From an uncultured Clostridia bacterium (GTDB lineage Bacteria > Bacillota > Clostridia > Christensenellales > DTU072), in contig CAKQTC010000008.1 of assembly GCA_934274515.1 (NCBI GenBank), positions 36,031-100,030 of the forward strand: a stretch of DNA of 64,000 nt. The letters run 5' to 3'. Shown here one piece after another: positions 34,802 to 44,443 of this stretch. The position numbers and the translations under genes are program-made. Positions within the stretch are counted from its first letter, which is position 1. Each line of letters starts with the position of its first letter. Below the pieces are notes generated by a model. That model made no database searches. It saw only the letters and a list, made by a program, of their open reading frames with translations, and was not told the DNA's origin.

Positions 34802-36759
34802 TTTTCGCGTTAGTCGGCAATCCGAACTGCGGAAAAACCACTCTCTACAACCTTTTGACGGGTTCAAACGACCACGTCGGCAACTTTGCGGGCGTTACGG
34901 TAGACGTTAAACGCGGCGTATCGAAAAAATACGGCTGTACCGTAGTCGATTTACCGGGAATATACTCTCTTCGTCCGTATTCCGCCGAAGAAAAACTCGC
35001 GTCGGACTTTCTTGTTTCTTCCCGTATCGACGGAATAATCGACGTTGTAGACGCAACGAACCCCGAACGTAATCTTTATCTAACCCTACAACTTCTCGAA
35101 CTCGGCATACCCGTCGTGGTGGCTCTCAATATGATTGACGAAGCGGAAAAAAACGGCGGTTTCGTCAAAACCGACAATCTGTCATCCCTTCTCGGCGCGC
35201 CCGTTATTCCCGTAAGCGCGCTCAAAAAAACCGGCATTGACGAACTTATGTCCGCCGCCGTAAACTTGCGACAAGCGGACGATTTCGCGTTGAAAACCGT
35301 TTATTCGGGAAATTCTCTCGTTTCTTCGGTAAAAAAAATCACGGCGCGTTCCGCATTGCAAAACGGATTATCCCCGTACTACGTTTCGACCGCATTAATA
35401 AGCGGAGAGAAGTTTTCATTTCTATCGGAAAAAGAAATCGTAGACGTAGAAAAAGTGATACAAAAAGCGGAAAAAGCCTTGAATTCTGACAGGTACGCTT
35501 TGCTTGTCGATACGCGTTATTCCGCGATAGAAAAAATCGTAAAGTCTACGTTTACAAAGGGCAAAAAAAGTGCGAGCAGGACGCGAAGCGAAAAAATCGA
35601 CCGCATTCTTACCGACAAATATGCGGCTATCCCGATTTTTATTCTCGTAATGTTTGTCGTATTCTTTCTTTCTTTCGACCTCATAGGCAAACGGCTTAGT
35701 TCGGCGTTGGAACTCGGAATAAACCGACTTGAAAAAGTTTGCGTATCCGCTATGCAAAACAACGGAGCGAACGAAGTTCTCGTTTCGCTCGTCCGTGACG
35801 GAGTATTTTCGGGCGTCGGGAGCGTTCTTACTTTTATACCTTATATATTAACGTTGTTTTTCTTTCTTTCTCTCATCGAAGACACGGGCTATATGGCGCG
35901 TATTGCGTTCGTCACGGACAAATTGCTTACGAAAATAGGTTTATCCGGCAGAAGCGTCGTGCCTATGCTTATCGGGTTCGGATGTACAGTGCCTGCGGTA
36001 ATGAGTACGCGTACAATACCCTCTTCGCGCGACAGAAAGATGACTATACTGCTTTTACCTTTTATGTCCTGTTCGGCAAAACTTCCGGTCTACGCGCTTT
36101 TTTGCGCCGCTTGTCTAAGCAAGTACAAAGGCTTGGTCACGTTTTCCCTTTATTTGATAGGCGTCGTAACGGGGGTACTCGTAGCGGCCGCGCTTAAAGC
36201 GACTAAATTCAAAGGAGATCCCGTACCTTTCGTTATGGAACTCCCCGACTACCGTTTTCCGTTACCTAAAAACGTATTTAGGCTTATGTGGGATAAAGCG
36301 AAAGACTACGTTAAAAAAACTTTTGGCGCGATTTTTATAGCGTCGGTGATAGTTTGGTTTATGCGGTCGTTTACTCCGTCTTTTACGTTTACGACAAACC
36401 CCGAAGAGAGCGTTTTATTTGTCGTCGGCAATTTTCTTTCTCCGCTGTTCCGTCCTCTCGGTTTGGGCGATTGGCGAATAATAGCGTCGCTTATTGCGGG
36501 GTTTACCGCCAAAGAAGCGGTCGTAGGCACGCTCGGGATACTTTTCCCTACAGGGATAGGCGGCGCGTTTAGCGTGGCGAGCGCTTATGCTTTTCTTGTT
36601 TTCGTCTTGTTATACACTCCGTGTGCGGCGGCAATTTCCGCTATCGGAAAAGAACTTCGTTCTCCGTTAAAGGCGTCGCTGGTCGTTGTTTTTCAATGTC
36701 TTGCGGCGTATGCCATCGCACTGCTTTTTTATTTTGTCTTAACGTTTTTGGGGGGATAG
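34798..36759 (+). CDS. feoB: Ferrous iron transport protein B
   Basis: A 653-residue Fe2+ transporter with an N-terminal G domain: G1 GNPNCGKT (residues 7-14), G3 DLPG (about 56-59), G4 NMID (about 112-115). A guanine-nucleotide-dissociation-inhibitor-like helical region follows, then two Gate segments in the membrane part with conserved Cys (MLIGFGCTVPAVMST and FMSCSAKLPVY). The length is slightly short of the E. coli form but complete. It is the middle gene of feoA-feoB and a Cys-rich accessory gene; no Fur-type operator is seen directly upstream. Confidence 0.94.
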   Translation: MIFALVGNPNCGKTTLYNLLTGSNDHVGNFAGVTVDVKRGVSKKYGCTVVDLPGIYSLRPYSAEEKLASDFLVSSRIDGIIDVVDATNPERNLYLTLQLLELGIPVVVALNMIDEAEKNGGFVKTDNLSSLLGAPVIPVSALKKTGIDELMSAAVNLRQADDFALKTVYSGNSLVSSVKKITARSALQNGLSPYYVSTALISGEKFSFLSEKEIVDVEKVIQKAEKALNSDRYALLVDTRYSAIEKIVKSTFTKGKKSASRTRSEKIDRILTDKYAAIPIFILVMFVVFFLSFDLIGKRLSSALELGINRLEKVCVSAMQNNGANEVLVSLVRDGVFSGVGSVLTFIPYILTLFFFLSLIEDTGYMARIAFVTDKLLTKIGLSGRSVVPMLIGFGCTVPAVMSTRTIPSSRDRKMTILLLPFMSCSAKLPVYALFCAACLSKYKGLVTFSLYLIGVVTGVLVAAALKATKFKGDPVPFVMELPDYRFPLPKNVFRLMWDKAKDYVKKTFGAIFIASVIVWFMRSFTPSFTFTTNPEESVLFVVGNFLSPLFRPLGLGDWRIIASLIAGFTAKEAVVGTLGILFPTGIGGAFSVASAYAFLVFVLLYTPCAAAISAIGKELRSPLKASLVVVFQCLAAYAIALLFYFVLTFLGG

Positions 36760-36930
36760 ATGAAACTTGTCGATTTCGTAACTTTGTTTTTGCTTTTCGT
36801 TTGGTTCTTTCTCGCGCTATACGCCGTTTTATCTCCTAAATCGGGCGGCTGTCGATGCAACCCGTTTTATCGCCGCGGCTGTTCCGTCAAATCAAGCGAA
36901 AATAAATACAACGAACACCATAATATTTGA
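36760..36930 (+). CDS. FeoB-associated Cys-rich small membrane protein
   Basis: A 56-residue protein with one membrane helix (about residues 5-25) and a C-terminal Cys cluster (GGCRCNPFYRRGC). This matches the small FeoB-associated Cys-rich proteins of Clostridia, which occupy the same position after feoB. The ATG immediately follows the feoB stop, with a GGGGGG tract acting as ribosome binding site. A role as an iron or redox-sensitive partner of FeoB is plausible. Confidence 0.82.
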   Translation: MKLVDFVTLFLLFVWFFLALYAVLSPKSGGCRCNPFYRRGCSVKSSENKYNEHHNI

Positions 36931-36956
36931 CTTTTCGCGCGTAATTATGTTATTAT
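36927..36956 (+). promoter_or_regulatory. Possible promoter of the O-antigen-ligase-like gene
   Basis: TTGACT (36927-36932), 18 bp, TATTAT (36951-36956), overlapping the end of the upstream gene. The leader of about 90 bp is AT-rich. Confidence 0.5.
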
Positions 36957-37050
36957 TATATAAATATATACATTGAGAAAAATCGTATTATTTTTTCGGT
37001 TTTTCGTAATAATAACGTTGTAACTCGGACGTTACGGCGCGGAGGGAAGA

Positions 37051-38487
37051 ATGGTTTGCGAAAAGAAAGACAGAACTCGTTTAAGCGCGTATAAGGAGAT
37101 ACCTTTTTTATACTCGGTTTGGTATATCTTTCTTTTGGCGGTTTTCGCGTATCTTACTTGGTTCTTCGGCGTCGGAGTTTACGGCGTTTTTGCGGTGCTC
37201 GTTTTATGCGGATTTATTCTTGCTTTTTGCCGTGATCTTACGCCTGCCGTGCCGTTTGCATTTTTCGTTCCGCAATTTTTTTCGGGAAGAATGAGCGCGG
37301 CGAACGGTTATCTTTTTTACATTATCGGATTTAGTTTTGTCATAATCGGATTTATCGTTCATCTTGTACGGTTTCGTCCGTTTGAAAACTACGGGAAAGT
37401 CAAAGGATTTCCTTCTGCGTTGTTCTTTGCGGGGATTGCGATTGCGCTCGGCGGAATAACCATACCTCATAGATCGGTTTATCCTGCGCTTATTTGCGTC
37501 GGCTGCGGTTTGATTTTTGCGTTTGCGGGGTTCTTTATCGCAGGTACTTTCGGTAAAGACGGAAAAGAGCGCTTTGTAAAAATCGTTATCGCTACCGTGC
37601 TTACGGCGAGCGTGCTTGCCGTCGTGCAGATGTTTACCGTTATTTTCCGTACCGGCAACCCGATTGAAGCGATAAAAAACAAATATCAGATAGACACCGG
37701 ATACGGTCACCCGAATTATCTCGCCAACATTATTTCTCGCAGTATTCCTATTGCGGTATGGCTATCCGTGCGCAACAAGAAAGGCTCGCCGCTTTGGCTG
37801 TTTTTCGCGTTCTTTCTCGGAATTTGTATTTTTCTCACGAGTTCGAGAGCGGTTATCTTGGTTGCTCTTGTGCTTTCGCTCGTTTGTCTTATCTACTTTT
37901 TCCCGAAACTCGAAAACAAGTTACCCTGGTTGTGCTGTCTTGCCATGTTAATCGGCGTAACGATGATAGGGCTGGGGGCTTTGGGAGATAAAATCGCCAA
38001 ACTTTTTGCGACAATTTCCAAAAACGGGTTCAATTCGAGCGGACGGTTTACTCTTTGGAAACTCGGACTTAAACGGTTTTCCGAGCATCCGATTTTCGGT
38101 GTAGGGTTCGATTATGACCTTGGCGGACGAACCGCGCTCAACCCGACGAACACGCCTTACACTCCTTACTGGTACCACAACACCGTCGTACAAATGCTTT
38201 GTTCTACGGGTATTTTCGGCACGATTTGTTTCGTTCCTTACTTCATACATCAATACCGGACGATGTTTATCGTCAAAAGCAACGCCGTCGCCGCACTCGC
38301 TTTCGTTCTCGTCGCGATACAGGCGATTTCTCTGCTCGACATCGCGTTTTTCACGCCGCAAGAGTTTTTACAAATGATACTTATTACCACTGCCGGCGTC
38401 AAAATGTTGCCGCAAGACAAGGGCAATTCCGTGTTTTACGCCGTTAAAAATAAAATCAAACTAAAATCGCAAACAACAAAATCTTAA
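37051..38487 (+). CDS. O-antigen ligase / polymerase family membrane protein
   Basis: A 478-residue protein with about 12 membrane segments and a Wzy_C/O-antigen-ligase core. Marks are GHPNYLA (about 220), FLTSSRAVILVA (about 265), SGRFTLWKLGLKRFSEHPIFGVGFD in the large loop (shown as family pattern at about 330-355) and WYHNTVVQMLCSTGIFG after it. Such proteins ligate or polymerise lipid-linked glycans on the outer face of the membrane. Partner genes could be the polysaccharide operon at 42854-47919. GGAGGG lies 6 bp upstream of the start. An M20 peptidase gene follows after 23 bp. Confidence 0.85.
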   Translation: MVCEKKDRTRLSAYKEIPFLYSVWYIFLLAVFAYLTWFFGVGVYGVFAVLVLCGFILAFCRDLTPAVPFAFFVPQFFSGRMSAANGYLFYIIGFSFVIIGFIVHLVRFRPFENYGKVKGFPSALFFAGIAIALGGITIPHRSVYPALICVGCGLIFAFAGFFIAGTFGKDGKERFVKIVIATVLTASVLAVVQMFTVIFRTGNPIEAIKNKYQIDTGYGHPNYLANIISRSIPIAVWLSVRNKKGSPLWLFFAFFLGICIFLTSSRAVILVALVLSLVCLIYFFPKLENKLPWLCCLAMLIGVTMIGLGALGDKIAKLFATISKNGFNSSGRFTLWKLGLKRFSEHPIFGVGFDYDLGGRTALNPTNTPYTPYWYHNTVVQMLCSTGIFGTICFVPYFIHQYRTMFIVKSNAVAALAFVLVAIQAISLLDIAFFTPQEFLQMILITTAGVKMLPQDKGNSVFYAVKNKIKLKSQTTKS

Positions 38488-38510
38488 AATTTCTAAATGG
38501 AGTGAATAAT

Positions 38511-39962
38511 ATGGGACTTTACATACTTTACGGCGTGCTTGCCGCGTTTGGTGCTTTAATTCTGTTTATGATAATTCGGACGATGTATTTTTGGAAAAAG
38601 AAACCGTCTTTCTCGTATGAACCGCAGGACGTGGACGTGGACGAAATTGCCGACGTTTTGTCAAAGGCGGTTCAAATTCCCACGATTACCAAATACAACG
38701 AAAACGACGACGAGAGCAGTTTTCTCGTTTATCACGAGTTTTTGAAAAAAACATTCCCCGAAATTTTTTCGCGTGCGGAAGTAACCGTCATCAACGGTTA
38801 CAGTCTAATCATCAAAATTAACGGCACGAACGACGCCGTTTTGCCCGCGTGTTTTTTAGCGCACCAAGACGTCGTTCCCGCTACCTGCGAAGGTTGGGAG
38901 GTAGAGCCGTTTTCGGGCGAAATTAAGGACGGTTTCGTCTACGGCAGAGGCAGTCAAGATATGAAAAGCCAAATGATAACCGCGCTTTTCGGGTTGGAAC
39001 TGTTATTGCGTGAAGGAAAAGAACCCGTCCGCACGATTTATTATTGCTTCGGACACGACGAAGAGGCCACCGGTAAAAACGGCGCGCGCAACATCGTCGC
39101 TTATCTCAAAGAAAAAAACGTCAGATTCGCTTACGTCCTTGACGAAGGCGGTACGATATTCGACGGGAAAACCCTGGGAATTAAAGGGAAACTCGCTTTA
39201 ATCGGCACTTGCGAAAAAGGTTACGCCGACTTTATATTAACCGCGGAAAAAGACGGCGGGCACGCCTCTAACCCGAAGAAAAAAAGTTCGGTAGACATCA
39301 TTGCCGACGCCATACACGACCTTCGCCGTGCCCCTATGAAATCCACCTGGTCGCGTCCCGTACGCGAGATGTTCTTTACTCTAATGCCGTATATGGACCC
39401 TATTCACCGTTTCGTTTTCGCTAACAGAGATATACTCTCGCCGTTGCTTAAACGTATTCTTGCGGCGATTAACCCGATTATGAACAGTTTGTTCCGCACT
39501 ACTTTTGCGTTTACGGAAATGAAAGGCTCGGACGCGCCAAACGTAATTCCCGTTAAAGCCACCGCGGTGGTAAACACCCGAATAAACATCGGTCAAACCG
39601 CCGAAGAAGTAAAAGAATACATACAAAAAGTGGTGGGCAAAGACGTAAAAGTGGATAACTTCGGTTTCGGGTTCGACCCTACGCCGATAAGTAAAACCAA
39701 AGGCTCGGAAGTATACTCGACGCTCGCGCGCTCGATTGAAGAAGTTTTCTCCGGGTTTGTCGCCGCACCGTTCCCGTTCATCGCGGCAACCGACGCAAAG
39801 CACTACTACCCGGTCTGCGACAACGTGTACCGTTTTACGCCGTTCGAAGTCACTATCGACGACCAAAAACGTATCCACGGACTTAACGAACGCTGCGAAA
39901 TAGCAAGCCTTAAAAGAGCAACTCAATTCTTCCGTAGGTTTATAGAAAACACCTGCTACTAA
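38511..39962 (+). CDS. Membrane-anchored M20 family peptidase
   Basis: A 483-residue zinc aminoacylase/carboxypeptidase. An N-terminal membrane helix (about residues 3-25) is followed by the M20 fold: LAHQDVVPA with the first metal ligands, GRGSQDMKSQ bridging Asp, and GHDEEATG with the catalytic Glu pair. The dimerisation insert starts near CEKGYADFILTAEKDGGHAS. The closest group is the PM20D1/carboxypeptidase S type, which hydrolyses N-acyl amino acids or dipeptides. ATG 38511 fits TGGAG at 8 bp; the in-frame GTG at 38502 overlaps that site and is rejected. Confidence 0.88.
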   Translation: MGLYILYGVLAAFGALILFMIIRTMYFWKKKPSFSYEPQDVDVDEIADVLSKAVQIPTITKYNENDDESSFLVYHEFLKKTFPEIFSRAEVTVINGYSLIIKINGTNDAVLPACFLAHQDVVPATCEGWEVEPFSGEIKDGFVYGRGSQDMKSQMITALFGLELLLREGKEPVRTIYYCFGHDEEATGKNGARNIVAYLKEKNVRFAYVLDEGGTIFDGKTLGIKGKLALIGTCEKGYADFILTAEKDGGHASNPKKKSSVDIIADAIHDLRRAPMKSTWSRPVREMFFTLMPYMDPIHRFVFANRDILSPLLKRILAAINPIMNSLFRTTFAFTEMKGSDAPNVIPVKATAVVNTRINIGQTAEEVKEYIQKVVGKDVKVDNFGFGFDPTPISKTKGSEVYSTLARSIEEVFSGFVAAPFPFIAATDAKHYYPVCDNVYRFTPFEVTIDDQKRIHGLNERCEIASLKRATQFFRRFIENTCY

Positions 39963-39987
39963 TTACGGAATAACATTTTATAAAAAT

Positions 39988-40029
39988 AAAGCGTTGATTT
40001 TTTTCAAATCAACGCTTTTTCTTTTTTTT
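39988..40029 (+). terminator. Rho-independent terminator after the M20 peptidase
   Basis: Thirteen-bp stem AAAGCGTTGATTT (39988-40000) and AAATCAACGCTTT (40006-40018), followed by a long T-rich tract. It probably also serves the convergent gene at 40054. Confidence 0.92.
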
Positions 40030-40053
40030 CGAACGAGCCTCGATACGGTTCGA

Positions 40054-41424
40054 TTATCTATATTTATCCGCTTCTCTCTCCGCAGCGCGGTACAATGCAA
40101 GATGACGTTTGTATTTTCGTTTGCTTGCTACGCTTACCGCTATAACCGATATTATCACGATAAGGACAATCAGTCCTAAAACGACAATTATCGTATAATC
40201 GTTGTAGATGACTATCGAACACGCTTCATCCGTAGGCAGCGTAACCGACAGTATTCCACCGTCTTGCGTATACGCCTTTACTCTTTCCGTCCGTCCGTCT
40301 TCGTTAAGTTTACACACGGCAAGCATAAACTTCGATATGCTATCGTCTTGAATGTTAATAACGTACGTATCGCCGTCCGCTCCCCCCGACGCAAACTCGA
40401 TATTGTAGTTATATTTAACCTTTCTAAGGAAAAATTTACTTCGAGAATTTCCTGTCGTAACGTTTATTTTCGTGTTTCCGCGAAAAGAACCGCCTGCGGT
40501 AGCCGTTATCCCCGATATGTCTTTCTCTTTAAGCACTGCTTCGTTTACGTAAACGTTGCTCTTTTCGTACGTTATCTTATAGTTTTTCGTTTCCCTCGCG
40601 CCGCTGCAAACAAACGAATAAATCCCCGCTCTTTTTATACCGTACGCATCGTACGGTATCTTAGGGATAAACCCTAACGCGCTTTCGTTTTCTTCGGCGA
40701 CAAACCCGTCGTATTCGATACTCAAATCGTAATCCAACCCGGCTTTAACCGCGACTTCTTTAATTTTAACGCTAAGCGGTGCTTTTTTTATTTCAAATGC
40801 AACTATATCGTTTCCCGATACGCAGTACTGCGGATTGTCAAGGATTATCGTAGCCTCGTACTTACCTGCGTCAATAGTAACGTTCATCGTTTCCGTAGTC
40901 GCCGTCACCTCATCGCCGCTTATTATTCCTTCTTTCTTTACTTTAACTTCGGGTTTTTGCCATTTCCCGTTGTAAACGAATTCCTTTACGACCGTATTAA
41001 CTTCAATCGGTTTCTTATTGATAGATACTTTCGCTTTTGCGGAAACAATGTTTGTTGCGTACGTTTCCCCGTCAAGTTTGATTGCGGTAACAACGCAATA
41101 GTAATACCCGCTGTCCGTGGCGTTTTTAACGGTTATCGAAGGCGTTGCGCTCGTTCCTCCGCTCACTTTTTCCGCTACGTCCGTCATCGTTTTGCTCTTA
41201 TACCAAGCAAAAGTCGCTATCGCATTCGGGTCGCTTAACTCTATTTTTAACGTTTTTTCGACACTGCCGTAAACGCCCGTTACGTCCGTCGGATTTTTCG
41301 CTATCGTCACCCTTTCCCCGTCGGCGAACGCGGTCGTTCCTGCCGACGCGCCCATAGCAATCGCGATTATGGCGAAAATCGCCGCCGTTATGATAAAAAT
41401 TACCGATTTTCGGGTTTTGCTCAC
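40054..41424 (-). CDS. Surface protein with Ig/MBG-like domains and C-terminal membrane anchor
   Basis: A 456-residue protein with a signal peptide (residues 8-34, ending ASAGTTAFA), an Ig-like domain with the ATDSGYYYCVVTA pattern at about 103-115, an MBG-like domain (YNGKWQKPEVKVK and AGKYEATIILDNPQY), further beta-rich sequence, and one membrane helix at about 407-431 before a basic tail. The body is therefore outside the cell. Its start is only 2 bp after the stop of the upstream gene at 41427. That partner has the opposite topology, a helix at the N-terminus. No enzyme activity is suggested. Confidence 0.78.
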   Translation of the reverse strand: MSKTRKSVIFIITAAIFAIIAIAMGASAGTTAFADGERVTIAKNPTDVTGVYGSVEKTLKIELSDPNAIATFAWYKSKTMTDVAEKVSGGTSATPSITVKNATDSGYYYCVVTAIKLDGETYATNIVSAKAKVSINKKPIEVNTVVKEFVYNGKWQKPEVKVKKEGIISGDEVTATTETMNVTIDAGKYEATIILDNPQYCVSGNDIVAFEIKKAPLSVKIKEVAVKAGLDYDLSIEYDGFVAEENESALGFIPKIPYDAYGIKRAGIYSFVCSGARETKNYKITYEKSNVYVNEAVLKEKDISGITATAGGSFRGNTKINVTTGNSRSKFFLRKVKYNYNIEFASGGADGDTYVINIQDDSISKFMLAVCKLNEDGRTERVKAYTQDGGILSVTLPTDEACSIVIYNDYTIIVVLGLIVLIVIISVIAVSVASKRKYKRHLALYRAAEREADKYR

Positions 41425-41426
41425 CG

Positions 41427-42656
41427 TTATTCCTCCGCTTTTTCGTCAATGTCTATTATGTATACGGCGACTTGCCTTCCGTTTTCGGACAAAGCCGTCA
41501 CGCACGCTTTCCTGTCGCCCGTCGCCTTCAACGCCCTATAACGCGTTTCTCCATCGACGACTTCTTTAACGATAAACGCGTCATACTGCGTTTCTATCGA
41601 TAATGTGTGAATGTTTTTCTTATAAAAATACTTGAATAGTTCGTCTTCGGTGAAACTTTCCCCTACGCAGATATTGCGCGTTTCTTCCGTTTTCGTATCG
41701 TATTTGAAAACGTTTACTTTTTCGACTTTCACTTCATACTCGATCGAGTAGTAGGTGATGTTTTCTTCGCTTACGCAGGCAACGGTGACTATTGCCGTTC
41801 CGGGCATTCCGGCGAATATCGTTCCGTCCTGATAAACCGTGGCAACCGTCGAATCGCTGGATTCAAAATAGACGTTGCCGCTTCCGATTAACCCTTTTAT
41901 TTGGCTCGCGTCGATTTTGTCCGCTATACTAAGCGTTTTCTTTTCCTTGACGTTGGGGTCGGTTTTGAACGGCTTGTTTCTGACGAGCGTTTTTTCGGTT
42001 TCTATATTTTTTTCGTGGTCTTGCACGTTATCTTTTGCCATTAAATTTATAAGGCATACCATTTCGTCGTCGCGCGAAAACGTAAGCACTGCCAAGCCTT
42101 GCTTCGCTACGACGTATTTTTTAACCGTCCCGTCGTGGCTATCCACCGATTTAAGCACCGTCGTATCGCTGTTGTCGAATCTGGTTACGTCGGGTTGCAA
42201 CGAGTTGGCAAGCCCGTAAATTTGGTCGAGAGTAAATTCGTCGCCTACCCCAACCGTCCAGTTCGACTCGTAGCGCGTTATCTCCACTCTTACCGAGGCG
42301 GACGCTTTTCCGTAAGCGACTTTCAAAAACGCCGTACCTTCTTTTTTTGCGTAAATAACGTTTTCGTCAACGGTTATCGTTTCCGCATACTTTTCGGGAA
42401 CGGTATATTTTGCGTCAAATTTGCCGATTTTGTCAGGCATTTTATAATAAGTAAAAGACAAAAGGGACACTTCGTCGGGGACTTCGTTCGAATAATCGGG
42501 CGTAAACAACCCCATTCCCGCGCACCAACCTATCGTAACGCCTATGAGAACGGTTATCGCGACGAACCAGTACCAATAACGTTTGAAAAAAGCGCGCGCT
42601 TTGCCTGCGCGTGGAGAAGAACTTTTCTTTTTTGCCGTTTTCACTTTTTTCGACAT
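41427..42656 (-). CDS. Membrane-anchored protein with bacterial Ig-like domains
   Basis: A 409-residue protein with a basic N-terminus, one membrane helix (about residues 28-50) and an extracellular body. Two or three BIG2-like Ig modules are suggested; the clearest is SSDSTVATVYQDGTIFAGM followed by PGTAIVTVAC at about 275-305. No catalytic motif is seen. It is first in a two-gene operon behind a promoter with a strong palindrome. It may form a surface complex with the product at 40054. Confidence 0.75.
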   Translation of the reverse strand: MSKKVKTAKKKSSSPRAGKARAFFKRYWYWFVAITVLIGVTIGWCAGMGLFTPDYSNEVPDEVSLLSFTYYKMPDKIGKFDAKYTVPEKYAETITVDENVIYAKKEGTAFLKVAYGKASASVRVEITRYESNWTVGVGDEFTLDQIYGLANSLQPDVTRFDNSDTTVLKSVDSHDGTVKKYVVAKQGLAVLTFSRDDEMVCLINLMAKDNVQDHEKNIETEKTLVRNKPFKTDPNVKEKKTLSIADKIDASQIKGLIGSGNVYFESSDSTVATVYQDGTIFAGMPGTAIVTVACVSEENITYYSIEYEVKVEKVNVFKYDTKTEETRNICVGESFTEDELFKYFYKKNIHTLSIETQYDAFIVKEVVDGETRYRALKATGDRKACVTALSENGRQVAVYIIDIDEKAEE

Positions 42657-42692
42657 ATCGGTAAACCTTAAAAACCTCGTCCTTTTTCATTA

Positions 42693-42722
42693 TATGTTAT
42701 CATAAGATAACATAATTGTCAA
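42693..42722 (-). promoter_or_regulatory. Promoter with perfect palindromic operator
   Basis: On the minus strand TTGACA (42717-42722), 17 bp, TAACAT (42694-42699). A perfect inverted repeat TATGTTATC-N4-GATAACATA (42693-42714) fills the spacer and the -10 box, so a bound dimer would exclude RNA polymerase. Confidence 0.78.
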
Positions 42723-42825
42723 CGCGCGATAACGCTCGAAAATCACGGTTCATCTCGTTTTATTCGTATTAAACGCACAATCTCCGTCTGATTAACGATT
42801 TATCGGGCAAGGAATCGACGCCACT

Positions 42826-42849
42826 TAAAAACCGCCTTTTCAGGCGGTT
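42826..42849 (-). terminator. Terminator of the polysaccharide operon
   Basis: On the minus strand AACCGCC (42843-42849) and GGCGGTT (42830-42836), 6-base loop, then a short T-run, 5 bp after the ABC ATPase stop. Confidence 0.82.
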
Positions 42850-42853
42850 CTGA

Positions 42854-43594
42854 TTATTTTGCATATTCTGCATAAACGGTGTCTATGTCGCCGTCAAGCG
42901 CAATTTTTCTGTCGCGTATCAATATCGCTCTTTCGCAAAGCATTTGCACCGAAGATTTACTGTGCGACACGATTACGAACGTAACGCCGCTTTTTTGCAG
43001 TTCTTTCATTTTGTCACGGCACTTCGCGCTGAATTTCGCGTCGCCCACCGCAAGCACTTCGTCTACTATTACTATGTCGGGTTGACTGTTTACTGCTATC
43101 GCAAAACCGAGTCTTGCGGTCATACCGCTACTGTAATTTTTTATCGGCACTTCCATAAACTCTTCGAGTTCGGCAAACTTGACTATCTCGTCGTACTTGT
43201 CTTCCATCTCTTTACGGGTGTATCCGAGTATCGCGCCGTTTAGAAAAACGTTTTCCTTTCCCGACGCGTCCGGGTCAAACCCCGCGCCTATGTTAAGCAT
43301 AGGAACCATCGTTCCTTTAATGGATACGTTGCCTTTTGTCGGCGGTATTATCCCCGCGACTATTCTTAACAACGTACTTTTCCCTGCTCCGTTCCTACCG
43401 ACAATCGCGACGGATTCTCCGCGATAAATATTAAACGACACGTCGTTAAGCACGTTAAAATCTTTATATTTCAGTTTCCGTTGCAAAAACCTTATTACGT
43501 ACTCTTTCAAATTGTCTACCTTTTGCGTAGGCAGTCTGTAATTCATCGTAACGTGTTCTACTCTAATTAATATGTCTTCTTCTCTATGCTCCAT
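42854..43594 (-). CDS. ABC transporter ATPase for surface polysaccharide export
   Basis: A 246-residue ATPase of the Wzt/TagH/RfbE group. Walker A GRNGAGKST is at 66-74, the signature YSSGM at 154-158, Walker B IVIVDE at 174-179 and the switch His in IVSHSKSS. The N-terminal stretch before the core (YRLPTQKVDNLKEYVIR) is characteristic of polysaccharide exporters. It lacks the C-terminal carbohydrate-binding domain of some Wzt proteins, so chain-end recognition is not expected. It energises the permease at 43607, 12 bp upstream in the operon. Confidence 0.92.
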   Translation of the reverse strand: MEHREEDILIRVEHVTMNYRLPTQKVDNLKEYVIRFLQRKLKYKDFNVLNDVSFNIYRGESVAIVGRNGAGKSTLLRIVAGIIPPTKGNVSIKGTMVPMLNIGAGFDPDASGKENVFLNGAILGYTRKEMEDKYDEIVKFAELEEFMEVPIKNYSSGMTARLGFAIAVNSQPDIVIVDEVLAVGDAKFSAKCRDKMKELQKSGVTFVIVSHSKSSVQMLCERAILIRDRKIALDGDIDTVYAEYAK

Positions 43595-43606
43595 TTCCGC
43601 TCCGTT

Positions 43607-44443
43607 TTATAAGTGGAATATAAATTTCTTTTTGCTGACGCTAATAAACAGGTATCCGAACGCGTACATAAAGATACCCATACCGTATATTATAAGGTGT
43701 GTTTCCCAACCCGGTATATGCCCTATGATAATTTCTCTGAAATAATCGACATAGTAATACATCGGGTTAAATTTCAATACTTTCGTAAACAACGGATTGT
43801 TAAGTACGTTTATCGTATAGAAAATCGGCGTAACGTAGTTAAGCAAAGTTACGAACACTCCGTATATATTTTTAATATCTCTGAAATAGACGTAGACTAC
43901 GGACAGGATAAACGACACGCCCAATGTAAACAGCATCAGCGCGGGCATTAACACGAACACCATAGCCAACGTCGGTTTGAACGGTTGTTTATAAATAAAC
44001 ATTACGATTACGAGAGCGATAAACGCGAACGCGAAGTTTACGAGCGCGGTATAGACGGGGATACGCGGATAGCAAGTGACGGGAATTCGCGTTTGCATAA
44101 CGAGGGCTCTTCTCGAAACAATACTCGTAAGTCCGTTTGTCGTTCCGACGCGGAAAAAAGTATTGAAAATAAGCATACCGCTAAGAACGTAGACCGAGTA
44201 TTTCATCTCGACCATATCTCTACCGAAGAGTTGACTGTACACGAACGACAGCACGAACATCGTAAGCAGCGGGTTAAGCACCGTCCAAATTATGCCGAGT
44301 ACCGATTCTCGATACATCGTCTTGACGTTACGCACGACCATAACCGCGAGTAAGTTCGCGTTTTTTCTGCTTTCGTGACGTATTTCTTTTATTTTTTCGG
44401 CTCTTTCCGTACTGTTTTTAGTTTTTATTTCTTCTTTATTCAT
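43607..44443 (-). CDS. ABC transporter permease for surface polysaccharide export
   Basis: A 278-residue ABC-2 type permease with six membrane segments, like Wzm or TagG. Family features are the N-terminal amphipathic part, IIWTVLNPLLTMFVLSFVYSQLFG spread over about 50-73, and FNPMYYYVDYFREIIIG near residue 225. It would carry undecaprenyl-linked glycan across the membrane. The start overlaps the stop of the sugar phosphotransferase gene by 8 bp. Confidence 0.92.
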   Translation of the reverse strand: MNKEEIKTKNSTERAEKIKEIRHESRKNANLLAVMVVRNVKTMYRESVLGIIWTVLNPLLTMFVLSFVYSQLFGRDMVEMKYSVYVLSGMLIFNTFFRVGTTNGLTSIVSRRALVMQTRIPVTCYPRIPVYTALVNFAFAFIALVIVMFIYKQPFKPTLAMVFVLMPALMLFTLGVSFILSVVYVYFRDIKNIYGVFVTLLNYVTPIFYTINVLNNPLFTKVLKFNPMYYYVDYFREIIIGHIPGWETHLIIYGMGIFMYAFGYLFISVSKKKFIFHL

